Shown here in pieces: positions 1 to 5,863 of a stretch of DNA of 10,287 nt. The notes under the pieces were generated by a model that was given only the letters and a program-made list of their open reading frames with translations, was not told the DNA's origin and ran no database searches. Location: NCBI GenBank assembly GCA_955651735.1, contig CATPAM010000273.1:1-10287 (forward strand). Direction: 5' to 3'. This DNA comes from Candidatus Acidiferrales bacterium. GTDB taxonomy: Bacteria > Acidobacteriota > Terriglobia > Acidiferrales > UBA7541. A program made the translations under genes and the position numbers. Within the stretch, counting starts at the first letter, position 1, and each line of letters opens with the position of its first letter.

Positions 1-640
1 GCGCCGCCTTGATGACAAATTCCGATGCAAATTCCATCCCCGTGCTGCGCAAATCCATCTGGTTATAAACGGCCCGAGTGAAGCCGCGCATGCCGCAATG
101 ACTATCGCCAATCCCCGTGTGGAAGAACAAATTGAGTAACGAAGACAGCGCCGGATTGCCCACGTATCTGTGGTGCCAGGGCATGGCCCCCGGCTTGATC
201 TCGCCGCGAAAGCGGTTCCCCATCACAACATCGCTCCCCTGCCGCCATTTGTGCACAAACCGTGGCACTTCGCTGAAATCATAGCTGTCGTCCGCATCGC
301 CCATCACGATGAACGGGCCCCGGGCTGCGGCAATTCCCGCGCGCAGCGCTGAGCCGTACCCACGCGCTTCCACACGCACTGCGCGTGCGCCCTGTTTCTC
401 CGCAATTTCAATCGAGCCATCTGTCGATCCGTTGTCCGCCACCACGACTTCTCCGCGCAGCCCCGCGGCGCGAAACGCCTCCATGGCCTTTGAAACGCAA
501 ATCCCAATCGAGTTCGCCTCGTTCAAGCATGGAATCACCACCGACACATCGACGCTGTCTTGCGCCTCCGGCGCAACGCGCGCAGCATTCTTCGCCATCA
601 ACTCTTCATTCTCGCCAGCGTTCACTCCGCTGCCTCGCAT
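1..640 (-). CDS. Glycosyltransferase family 2, N-terminal part (cut by window edge)
   Basis: Predicted GT-A fold enzyme that moves a sugar from a nucleotide-sugar, probably to a polyprenyl-phosphate or an envelope glycan, at the inner face of the membrane. In the 213 visible residues the nucleotide-binding start VSVVIPCLNEANSIG lies at about 32-46, VVADNGSTDGS at 66-76, and the metal-binding DxD region GDADDSYDF at 114-122. They are followed by GNRFRG (141-146), HRYVGNPALS (157-166) and DSHCGMRGF (179-187). This order matches the dolichyl-phosphate mannosyltransferase-like branch of GT2. The start is taken as ATG at 640; an in-frame ATG at 598 would remove 14 poorly conserved residues and is also possible. 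The reading frame is still open at the left edge, so any C-terminal membrane helices are not visible. It is divergent from the permease gene. Family call is sure; acceptor is unknown. Confidence 0.9.
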   Translation of the reverse strand, partial: MRGSGVNAGENEELMAKNAARVAPEAQDSVDVSVVIPCLNEANSIGICVSKAMEAFRAAGLRGEVVVADNGSTDGSIEIAEKQGARAVRVEARGYGSALRAGIAAARGPFIVMGDADDSYDFSEVPRFVHKWRQGSDVVMGNRFRGEIKPGAMPWHHRYVGNPALSSLLNLFFHTGIGDSHCGMRGFTRAVYNQMDLRSTGMEFASEFVIKAA

Positions 641-682
641 GCTCGCCACTTCCAGCTTGCATTTCCTCCCATGCTCATTATC

Positions 683-2194
683 ATGGCCAAGTTTGCGAAA
701 GTCCCTGAGACTCCACACTTGCCAAATCCATCGGACCTATCTTCCACGCCCAGCGCTCCCGCGTCGAGCACTTTCGATGCGCTCTCCGTGCCCCACAATC
801 GCGGCCGCCTCCTCAAAGTACTCGGCATGTGGTTCGGCATTTCCGCCGCGGTCGGCAACACCATCGCCGCGGGAATCGTGCGCGCACCGGGCGATATCGC
901 GCAATGGCTTCCTAACATTTATCTCTTCTTCGGCGTCTGGGTCGTCGGAGGACTTTACGCGCTCTCCGGCGCTTCGTCCATGGCTGAGCTTGGCGCGGCC
1001 ATCCCGCGCAGCGGCGGCCAGTATAATTTTTCACGCCGCGCCCTCGGCGAATACGCCGGCTTCATCGTCGGCTGGAGCGATTGGCTCTCCACCTGCGGGA
1101 CCGCCGCCGCCGTGGCTATCGTAATTGGCGAGTATAGCGGCGAACTGATTCGGCCTTTTGCCGGCCACGTCAACCTGATCGCCGTGCTCATCATCGTCGG
1201 ATTCTTCATCTTGCAATGGCGCGGCATCAAGTGGGGCAGCGGCACGCAACTGGTCACTGCGGCGATGAAAACCTTTGCGTTTGTAATCGTCGTGGCGGCT
1301 TGTTTCCTTTTCGGCGGACATGTGCGAGTCGCAGCTTCCGCTTCGGCAGTACCGGCTCCCATGTTGCCCTCGGGCTGGCCGCTCGCGCTCGCCGTCCTGC
1401 TTGGACTGCAGGCCGTCTTTTACAGCATCGATGGCTGGGACGGCATCATTTACTTCGGCGAAGAAGTCAGCAATCCCGGCCGCGATATTCCCCGTGCCAT
1501 CTTCGGCAGCGTTGCCACCATCATGGGAATCTATCTTCTAATTAATGCGGCTGTCCTCTACGTTCTCCCCATGTCCCAAATCGCCGGCAATAATTTCGTT
1601 CTGGGCACCGCCGCCGAGAAAATCTTTGGTCCCTACGGCGACACGATCATCCGCGTCATCATGGTCATCTCGCTGCTCAGTTGCCTCAACGCCAACCAAC
1701 TCTTCTGCTCGCGAACGCTTTACGCCATGAGCTGCGACGGATTATTTTTCCGCAGCCTCACGCGAGTGAACGCCGGCGGCACTCCTGCGCTTTCGCTTCT
1801 ACTCAGCACCATCGTAGGCATACTCTTCGTGTTGGTCTCCATGCTGAAGCTGGCGGGGCTGAGTCCGTTCGACCTGGTCGTGGATATGCTTTCGTTCTTT
1901 TTTGTCGCCAACTATACGCTCTCCTACTGGTCGCTGTTCGCGCTGCGCAAGAAAGAACCGCAAATGGAGCGCCCGTATCGCGCCTGGGGTTATCCGTGGA
2001 CCACGGGGATCGCGTTGGTTGCGTCCGCGCTGTTTCTGATCGCGTCGATTGCGCCCGACCTGAAGACCGCGCTTACCACCGGCAAGGTCTGGCCGCCAAG
2101 CCCCGCGATGCTGGCATTGCTAATTCTGCTACTCAGCTATCCCATGTTTCGGCTGCTGCGGTGGGTGACTCGCCGCAACGAAAGCCGAACATGA
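683..2194 (+). CDS. APC-superfamily amino-acid permease
   Basis: Inner-membrane amino-acid transporter, 503 residues from the chosen ATG, normal for the family, with about 12 hydrophobic segments. Helix 1 carries the unwound substrate-site motif AAVGNTIAAGIVRAPG (55-70). The family signature IPRSGGQYNFSRRALGEYAG follows (107-126), and the conserved YSIDGWDGIIYFGEEVSNPGR at about 247-267 is the helix 6/loop motif seen in LAT/APA-type carriers. The C-terminal loop RPYRAWGYPW (430-439) is also typical. The first 40 residues are polar and rich in Pro and Ser. Start is uncertain: ATG at 671 is in frame and adds four residues, neither site has a good ribosome-binding site, and the frame stays open upstream to 560 inside the glycosyltransferase gene. 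No ATG lies between 683 and 828, and starting at 828 would clip helix 1. Substrate cannot be read from sequence. The stop is 7 bp from the stop of the convergent P5C dehydrogenase gene. Confidence 0.92.
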   Translation: MAKFAKVPETPHLPNPSDLSSTPSAPASSTFDALSVPHNRGRLLKVLGMWFGISAAVGNTIAAGIVRAPGDIAQWLPNIYLFFGVWVVGGLYALSGASSMAELGAAIPRSGGQYNFSRRALGEYAGFIVGWSDWLSTCGTAAAVAIVIGEYSGELIRPFAGHVNLIAVLIIVGFFILQWRGIKWGSGTQLVTAAMKTFAFVIVVAACFLFGGHVRVAASASAVPAPMLPSGWPLALAVLLGLQAVFYSIDGWDGIIYFGEEVSNPGRDIPRAIFGSVATIMGIYLLINAAVLYVLPMSQIAGNNFVLGTAAEKIFGPYGDTIIRVIMVISLLSCLNANQLFCSRTLYAMSCDGLFFRSLTRVNAGGTPALSLLLSTIVGILFVLVSMLKLAGLSPFDLVVDMLSFFFVANYTLSYWSLFALRKKEPQMERPYRAWGYPWTTGIALVASALFLIASIAPDLKTALTTGKVWPPSPAMLALLILLLSYPMFRLLRWVTRRNESRT

Positions 2195-2201
2195 CAGGAG
2201 T

Positions 2202-3779
2202 TCACGCCGACACTTTTTCTGCTACCGTTTTCGCTTGCAGGAACAGTAGCAGGTAATCTTTTCCGCCGGTCTTGGAGTCTGTGCCAGACATATTGAATCC
2301 GCCGAACGGATGCGCGCCTACCATCGCGCCGGTGCATTTGCGATTCAGGTAGAGATTGCCAACGTGAAAGACCTCCTGGGCCTTGTCCAGCTTTTCTTTG
2401 TTTCGTGAATAGACGCCGCCGGTCAGCCCGAATTCCGTGTTATTCGCGATCTCCAGAGCGTGATCGAAATCTCGCGCTTTGATCACCGCCAGCACCGGGC
2501 CAAAAATTTCTTCCTGGGAAATGCGCGCCTTGGGATCGACGTCCGCAATGATTGTGGGCTGCACAAAATAGCCGTCTCCGGGAGCGCGGTCGCCGCCGTG
2601 CACCAGCTTCCCTTCCTTCTTGCCCACGTCGATGTAGCTCAAAATCGTAGTCATCGCGTGCTTGCTGACCACCGGGCCCATGTAGTTCTCTGGGTCTTCG
2701 CTTGGCCCGACCTTAATTTTCTTTGTCCGATCAACCAGCTTCTGCACAAAATTGTCGTAAATCTTCTGCGACACGATTGCGCGCGAGCACGCTGAACATT
2801 TCTGCCCCTGATACCCGAACGCGGATTGCACCACGCCTTCCACCGCGGCTTCGATGTCCGCCTCTTCATCGACGATGATGGAATCCTTGCCGCCCATTTC
2901 GAGCACCGTGCGCTTGATCCACATCTGCCCGGGCACAGTCTTGCCGGCCAGCTCGCTGATGCGCAGGCCGACTTCTTTCGACCCGGTGAACGCGATGTAG
3001 CGCGTTTTCGGATGCTGCACCAGCGCATCGCCCACAGTAGCGCCCGCGCCAGTCACAAAGTTCAGAGCCTCCTTCGGAATCCCTGCTTCGTAGGCAATCT
3101 CCACAAATTTCGCCGCCACCGTCATGGTGTCGCCCGCGGGCTTCAGTACCACGGTGTTGCCGGTCACCAACGACGCCATCGCCATTCCCGCCATGATTGC
3201 CGCGGGAAAATTCCAAGGCGGAATCACCACGCCGACGCCCAGCGGAATGTAAACGAGAAAATTTTTCTCGCCCTTCATGGGCACAACTTTTTGCGGGCCG
3301 GCCAGCCGCAGCATCTCCCGCCCATAAAATTCCAAAAAGTCGATGGTCTCCGCGGTGTCCGCGTCGGCCTCCGGCCAGGCCTTACCCGCCTCGTAAACAA
3401 TCAGCGCGTTCATTTCAAATTTGCGCTCGCGCAAAATCTGCGCCGCGCGAAACAAGCACTGCACGCGCTGCTCGGTCGGCACTCGCTTCCACGTTTCAAA
3501 CGCCTTCGCCGCTGCCTCCACGGCCTGATTCGCCTGCACCACGCTCGCCGACTGAAACACGCCAATGGCCTGCGACGGATGCGAAGGATTCGTTGAAATT
3601 TTCTTCTCCGTGGTAATCACCTTCTGCCCGCCAATGTACATCGGGTACTCGCGCCCAAACTCTCCCGCGACCTTCGTCAGCGCTTCTTCCATGCGTTTGC
3701 GGTTTTCCGGCCGCGAAAAATCGATGAACGGTTCGTTCACAAACTCCGAAACGTGCGGTTTCGGCTCAGCAGTCGCCAT
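2202..3779 (-). CDS. pruA: L-glutamate gamma-semialdehyde (1-pyrroline-5-carboxylate) dehydrogenase
   Basis: Cytoplasmic NAD-dependent enzyme that oxidises glutamate gamma-semialdehyde to glutamate, the last step of proline and of ornithine/arginine breakdown. At 525 residues it matches the stand-alone (RocA/PruA-type) form; no proline dehydrogenase domain is attached and none is encoded in the window. All aldehyde dehydrogenase landmarks are present: oxyanion-site Asn190 in PPWNF, the cofactor loop FTGSKEVG (264-271), general base Glu294 in LEMGGKD, nucleophile Cys328 in GQKCSACSR, and EEIFGPV (423-429). The N-terminal NEPFIDFSRPENR and the C-terminal FGGFNMSGTDSKTGG (492-506) are typical of the P5CDH branch. 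The ATG at 3779 is preceded by AGGAG with a 6-base spacer, so the start is firm. A plausible promoter lies at 3810-3839. The gene is divergent from the GNAT gene and convergent with the permease. Confidence 0.96.
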   Translation of the reverse strand: MATAEPKPHVSEFVNEPFIDFSRPENRKRMEEALTKVAGEFGREYPMYIGGQKVITTEKKISTNPSHPSQAIGVFQSASVVQANQAVEAAAKAFETWKRVPTEQRVQCLFRAAQILRERKFEMNALIVYEAGKAWPEADADTAETIDFLEFYGREMLRLAGPQKVVPMKGEKNFLVYIPLGVGVVIPPWNFPAAIMAGMAMASLVTGNTVVLKPAGDTMTVAAKFVEIAYEAGIPKEALNFVTGAGATVGDALVQHPKTRYIAFTGSKEVGLRISELAGKTVPGQMWIKRTVLEMGGKDSIIVDEEADIEAAVEGVVQSAFGYQGQKCSACSRAIVSQKIYDNFVQKLVDRTKKIKVGPSEDPENYMGPVVSKHAMTTILSYIDVGKKEGKLVHGGDRAPGDGYFVQPTIIADVDPKARISQEEIFGPVLAVIKARDFDHALEIANNTEFGLTGGVYSRNKEKLDKAQEVFHVGNLYLNRKCTGAMVGAHPFGGFNMSGTDSKTGGKDYLLLFLQAKTVAEKVSA

Positions 3780-3809
3780 GTGAGTTCTCCTAAAGGGTGC
3801 CCGGTTTCG

Positions 3810-3839
3810 ATTCTACTGCGTGGCTTGCCAGGCTCACAA
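3810..3839 (-). promoter_or_regulatory. Candidate sigma-70 promoter of the P5C dehydrogenase gene
   Basis: On the minus strand, TTGTGA (3839-3834) and TAGAAT (3815-3810) are separated by 18 bases. They match the -35 and -10 consensus at 4 of 6 and 5 of 6 positions. A start of transcription near 3803 would give a short leader of about 24 bases containing the AGGAG ribosome-binding site. This is read by eye and has no experimental support. Confidence 0.35.
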
Positions 3840-3864
3840 GGCGAGGAAGGGGATGGCTGGAGGA

Positions 3865-3870
3865 TATAAT
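3865..3870 (+). promoter_or_regulatory. Perfect -10 hexamer just before the GNAT gene
   Basis: TATAAT on the plus strand ends 6 bases before the ATG at 3877. Used as a -10 box, it would place the transcription start at or within a base or two of that ATG, giving a leaderless mRNA. No good -35 hexamer lies 16-18 bases upstream (3842-3847 reads CGAGGA); TTGCCA at 3825-3830 is too far. GGAGGA at 3859-3864 touches it, so the alternative is a promoter further upstream and a ribosome-binding site 12 bases from the ATG. Confidence 0.3.
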
Positions 3871-3876
3871 TCCGGC

Positions 3877-4353
3877 ATGACGCTTGAGTTTCGGAGGGCG
3901 GTGGTGCCGGAGGAGGCTGCTGAGCTGTGGAAGCTCGACGTTGAGATATTCGGGGACGATGCGTTTGATGAAGAGCTTTGGTTGAGCCTGGAATCGTACT
4001 GGATTGTGGTTGACGGACGGGTGGCTGGCTGCGCGGCGTTTATTCATGACGTGGAGTTTCAGGAGGATTTGCGAGCGGATGGGGAAAACGCGGCGCAACG
4101 AGGCACGTTGTACATTCAGAGCACGGGGCTGCTGCGTGCGTATCAGGGGCAAGGGTTGGGAAAGCGGATTAAGGAGTGGCAGATCGAGTACGCCAGGCGA
4201 AACGGATTTCATCGAATTGTGACGAACTGCCGCGAGAGCAATGCGCGGATGATATCGATCAATGAGAAGTGTGGATTCAGGGCGATACGAAGCACGCCTG
4301 GATATTATGAGGACGGAGAAGCGACGGTGGTGATGGAGCTTGTTCTACCGTAG
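3877..4353 (+). CDS. GNAT-family N-acetyltransferase
   Basis: Predicted acetyl-CoA-dependent N-acetyltransferase, 158 residues, the usual single-domain length. Motif A, which binds the CoA pyrophosphate, is RAYQGQGLGKRI at 87-98 (the Q/R-x-x-G-x-G/A pattern), preceded by strand beta-4 TLYIQSTGLL (77-86). Motif B appears as SNARMISINEKCGFR at 121-135, the usual late helix and beta-6 of GNAT enzymes. The N-terminal FRRAVVPEEAAELWKLD (5-21) is the typical beta-1/alpha-1 entry. Start choice: in-frame ATGs at 3820 and 3853 would add non-conserved residues; ATG at 3877 puts the family's first strand at the N-terminus. GGAGGA lies 12 bases upstream, a long spacer, and a TATAAT box lies even closer. 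The substrate (amine, peptide N-terminus or small molecule) cannot be inferred. It is divergent from the P5C dehydrogenase gene, 97 bp apart. Confidence 0.88.
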   Translation: MTLEFRRAVVPEEAAELWKLDVEIFGDDAFDEELWLSLESYWIVVDGRVAGCAAFIHDVEFQEDLRADGENAAQRGTLYIQSTGLLRAYQGQGLGKRIKEWQIEYARRNGFHRIVTNCRESNARMISINEKCGFRAIRSTPGYYEDGEATVVMELVLP

Positions 4354-4491
4354 CAGTGCAGCTTGAGCGCAAAGAACCTGTAACGGAAAAAACCGGCTCC
4401 CTTTGCCTCGGATCAACGTGGAGCGGGGCGGCATACTTCGGCGCTGAAGCCTCGACCCGCTAAGGAATCTCTCAAGGAGAACGCCGGAAAA

Positions 4492-4520
4492 GCAGGTCCC
4501 TCGGCCGCGCTCCGGATGAC
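4492..4520 (-). repeat. Possible dispersed intergenic repeat unit
   Basis: Read on the minus strand the tract begins GTCATCCGGAGCGCGGCCGA and continues GGGACCTGC. It resembles a family of intergenic tracts of the form GTCATCCTGAGC...CGAAGGATCTGC, which I recall as frequent between genes in acidobacterial and other soil genomes. A related piece, TTATCCTGAGCCTCGAAG, lies on the same strand at 4575-4558. Resemblance is by memory; no second full copy is in this window, so dispersal is not shown here. Confidence 0.35.
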
Positions 4521-4549
4521 AACCTTCCGAGCGCTTGCGTTGCTCGCTA

Positions 4550-4588
4550 GCTGGGCCCTTCGAGGCTCAGGATAAACTAAAGCCCAGC
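4550..4588. repeat. 7-bp inverted repeat around a 25-base loop
   Basis: GCTGGGC at 4550-4556 pairs exactly with GCCCAGC at 4582-4588. The loop carries the TTATCCTGAGCCTCGAAG-like piece (minus strand). The arrangement looks like a miniature palindromic element or a structured RNA segment, but function is unknown. It lacks a terminal U-run, so an intrinsic terminator is unlikely. Confidence 0.45.
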
Positions 4589-4626
4589 CTCTACATAAGA
4601 ATGAGTTGGTGTGAGTGTGCTTTTTC

Positions 4627-4668
4627 GGCGGGACTGGAAGGCCCGCCTCCCCGGACTTGGAGTCCGGG
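4627..4668. repeat. Two adjacent GC-rich hairpins
   Basis: First hairpin: GGCGGG (4627-4632) pairs with CCCGCC (4642-4647) around a 9-base loop. Second hairpin: CCCGGACT (4650-4657) pairs perfectly with AGTCCGGG (4661-4668) around TGG. They are 2 bases apart and end 17 bases before the metallo-hydrolase stop codon on the opposite strand, so they would lie in its 3' mRNA end. A run of five T (4621-4625) is on the wrong side for a terminator of that gene (A on the minus strand). They may act as a 3'-end stabiliser or be a tandem palindromic repeat. Confidence 0.55.
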
Positions 4669-4685
4669 ACTTCCACGCAAAAGGG

Positions 4686-5708
4686 TTAGCGGGGGAAGGC
4701 GATGACTTGGTAGGCCTTGGTTACGTTGGCGGTTACGGATTTGGGGAAGTTGGGGTCGAATTGGGCGGCGTATTTTTTTGTGAGGAATTCGGAGACGGTT
4801 TTCTTGGCTTCGTCGAGGGTGGCGCCTTCGGCGTAGACTGCGGCGGTGCGGTCCATCAGGTCCTGAAAATATTGTTTCCATAGCTCGAACCTTAGTTTGC
4901 CGTGCATGACATCGCCGTGGCCGCCGAGAACAGAATGGAAATCGAGTTTTTCGGCGGCGTCGAGGGTTTGGATCCACTCATAGGGATAGGAGTCGCCCAT
5001 GAAGGGAGTCCAGCCGTGGAGGGCGTCGCCGGTGACGATGACTTTTTCGTTGGGGAGGAAGACGAAGACGTCGCCATCGGTGTGAGCGCGGCCGAGCCAG
5101 AGAATCTCGACAGTGCGGGAACCGCGGCGGAGGATGAGGCTGCGGTCGAACGTCATGGTGGGCAGGGTGATTTGCATGAGCTTTAGCTCGCCGAAATAGG
5201 CTTCGGCCTGGCGGAGATTTTCCTGGATGGCGGCCTTCTGGTCGGCGGTGGAAGCCTTTTCCAAATCATTTTTCAGATTGGCGATTTCCTGGGGCATGGT
5301 GACGATTTCGTTTTTGATGCGGGGTATGCCAAGGCGCTGAATGTTTTGGCGCGTGGCTTCGGAGGAGATGATCTCGACGCCGGCGGGCCAGGAGCTGGGA
5401 TAGGCTTCGTTGCCCTGATAGTGGTCCCAGTGAAAATGGGTGTTGACGACGTATTTCACGGGCTTGGGAGTGAGTTTCTTGATTTGCTCGATGAGCGCGC
5501 GGGCGGCGGAAGGCTTGGAGTGCGTGTCGACGACGAGCACGCTGTCGCCGAGGACGATGATGGCGGCGTTACAATTCACTTTGTAGGCGGGCATGGCGAT
5601 GGCGGCGTAGACGCCGTCGGCGATGGGCTTGATGTCGAAGAGGTCGTCGGCGGCGAAGCAGGTGGCTGGGAACAGGAAGATGAGAGACAGCAAGAGGCGA
5701 GATTTCAC
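4686..5708 (-). CDS. Exported metallo-beta-lactamase-fold hydrolase
   Basis: Predicted periplasmic zinc (or di-metal) hydrolase, 340 residues. The N-terminus is a signal peptide: KSR, then LLLSLIFLFPATCFA, with likely cleavage after about residue 19. The metal site reads HFHWDH (His91, His93, Asp95, His96), His209 in GRAHTDGD, Asp228 in VTGDALHG and His264 in GGHGDVMHG. Having Asp228 rather than Cys is the glyoxalase II-like ligand set; true class B1 lactamases have Cys there. A charged, probably helical stretch at about 137-172 is inserted between fold halves, and a helical C-terminal extension covers 275-340. Start is GTG at 5708, fixed by the signal peptide and by GGAGGA 7 bases upstream; the frame is open further upstream but that part has no conserved features. 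Substrate is unknown. The tandem hairpins at 4627-4668 follow the stop. It is divergent from the psiE remnant. Confidence 0.9.
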   Translation of the reverse strand: MKSRLLLSLIFLFPATCFAADDLFDIKPIADGVYAAIAMPAYKVNCNAAIIVLGDSVLVVDTHSKPSAARALIEQIKKLTPKPVKYVVNTHFHWDHYQGNEAYPSSWPAGVEIISSEATRQNIQRLGIPRIKNEIVTMPQEIANLKNDLEKASTADQKAAIQENLRQAEAYFGELKLMQITLPTMTFDRSLILRRGSRTVEILWLGRAHTDGDVFVFLPNEKVIVTGDALHGWTPFMGDSYPYEWIQTLDAAEKLDFHSVLGGHGDVMHGKLRFELWKQYFQDLMDRTAAVYAEGATLDEAKKTVSEFLTKKYAAQFDPNFPKSVTANVTKAYQVIAFPR

Positions 5709-5863
5709 TGGCGCGTCCTCCGGTTGCAAGGCTGTGATGGCGGAGAGAGTACTACAAGGGAAGCGCGGACTAAAAGCCGCGGTTGGGGTCGCAGCGGCGC
5801 GCAGACCGGTGCCTGTCACTACATCAATTGAACGGGCCGATTGCGTTTGGTACCATCCGCGCA
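5709..5863. other. Divergent intergenic region between metallo-hydrolase and psiE remnant
   Basis: 155 bp that should hold promoters for both directions. On the plus strand TTGAAC (5828-5833) and TACCAT (5851-5856) are 17 bases apart and could drive the psiE remnant with almost no leader, but the -10 match is poor. A 5-bp inverted repeat CGCGG/CCGCG (5764-5768 and 5777-5781) and the tract GACCGGTGCCTGTCACTACA (5804-5823) are the only other structures noticed. Confidence 0.35.
5716..5721 (-). promoter_or_regulatory. Ribosome-binding site fixing the GTG start of the metallo-hydrolase
   Basis: GGAGGA on the minus strand stands 7 bases before GTG 5708. It is the strongest Shine-Dalgarno match near that gene and sits directly before the signal-peptide coding sequence, so it decides the start against the longer open frame reaching 5864. 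Confidence 0.75.

Larger units (their letters stand above)
4354..4685. other. Gene-free intergenic region rich in inverted repeats
   Basis: These 332 bp between the GNAT stop and the metallo-hydrolase stop contain no coding sequence I trust. An open frame on the minus strand at 4413-4676 exists but shows low-complexity composition and no domain. The region holds a 7-bp inverted repeat at 4550-4588, two hairpins at 4627-4647 and 4650-4668, and a tract at 4492-4520 resembling a dispersed intergenic repeat. The flanking genes converge here, so a double-ended transcription stop would be expected, but neither hairpin is followed by a U-run in either direction. Confidence 0.6.

Noticed and set aside
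309..1124. Long plus-strand open frame of 271 codons
   Set aside because: Antisense to the glycosyltransferase and in another frame of the permease; Ser/Arg/Pro-rich with no domain, as expected from a high-GC shadow frame.
2826..3596. 256-codon plus-strand open frame opposite the P5C dehydrogenase gene
   Set aside because: His/Arg-rich antisense shadow; the minus-strand frame has all catalytic residues.
4413..4676. Minus-strand open frame of 87 codons in the repeat-rich spacer
   Set aside because: Runs through the hairpins and repeat-like tracts, has no ribosome-binding site or domain, and reads like translated intergenic repeat.
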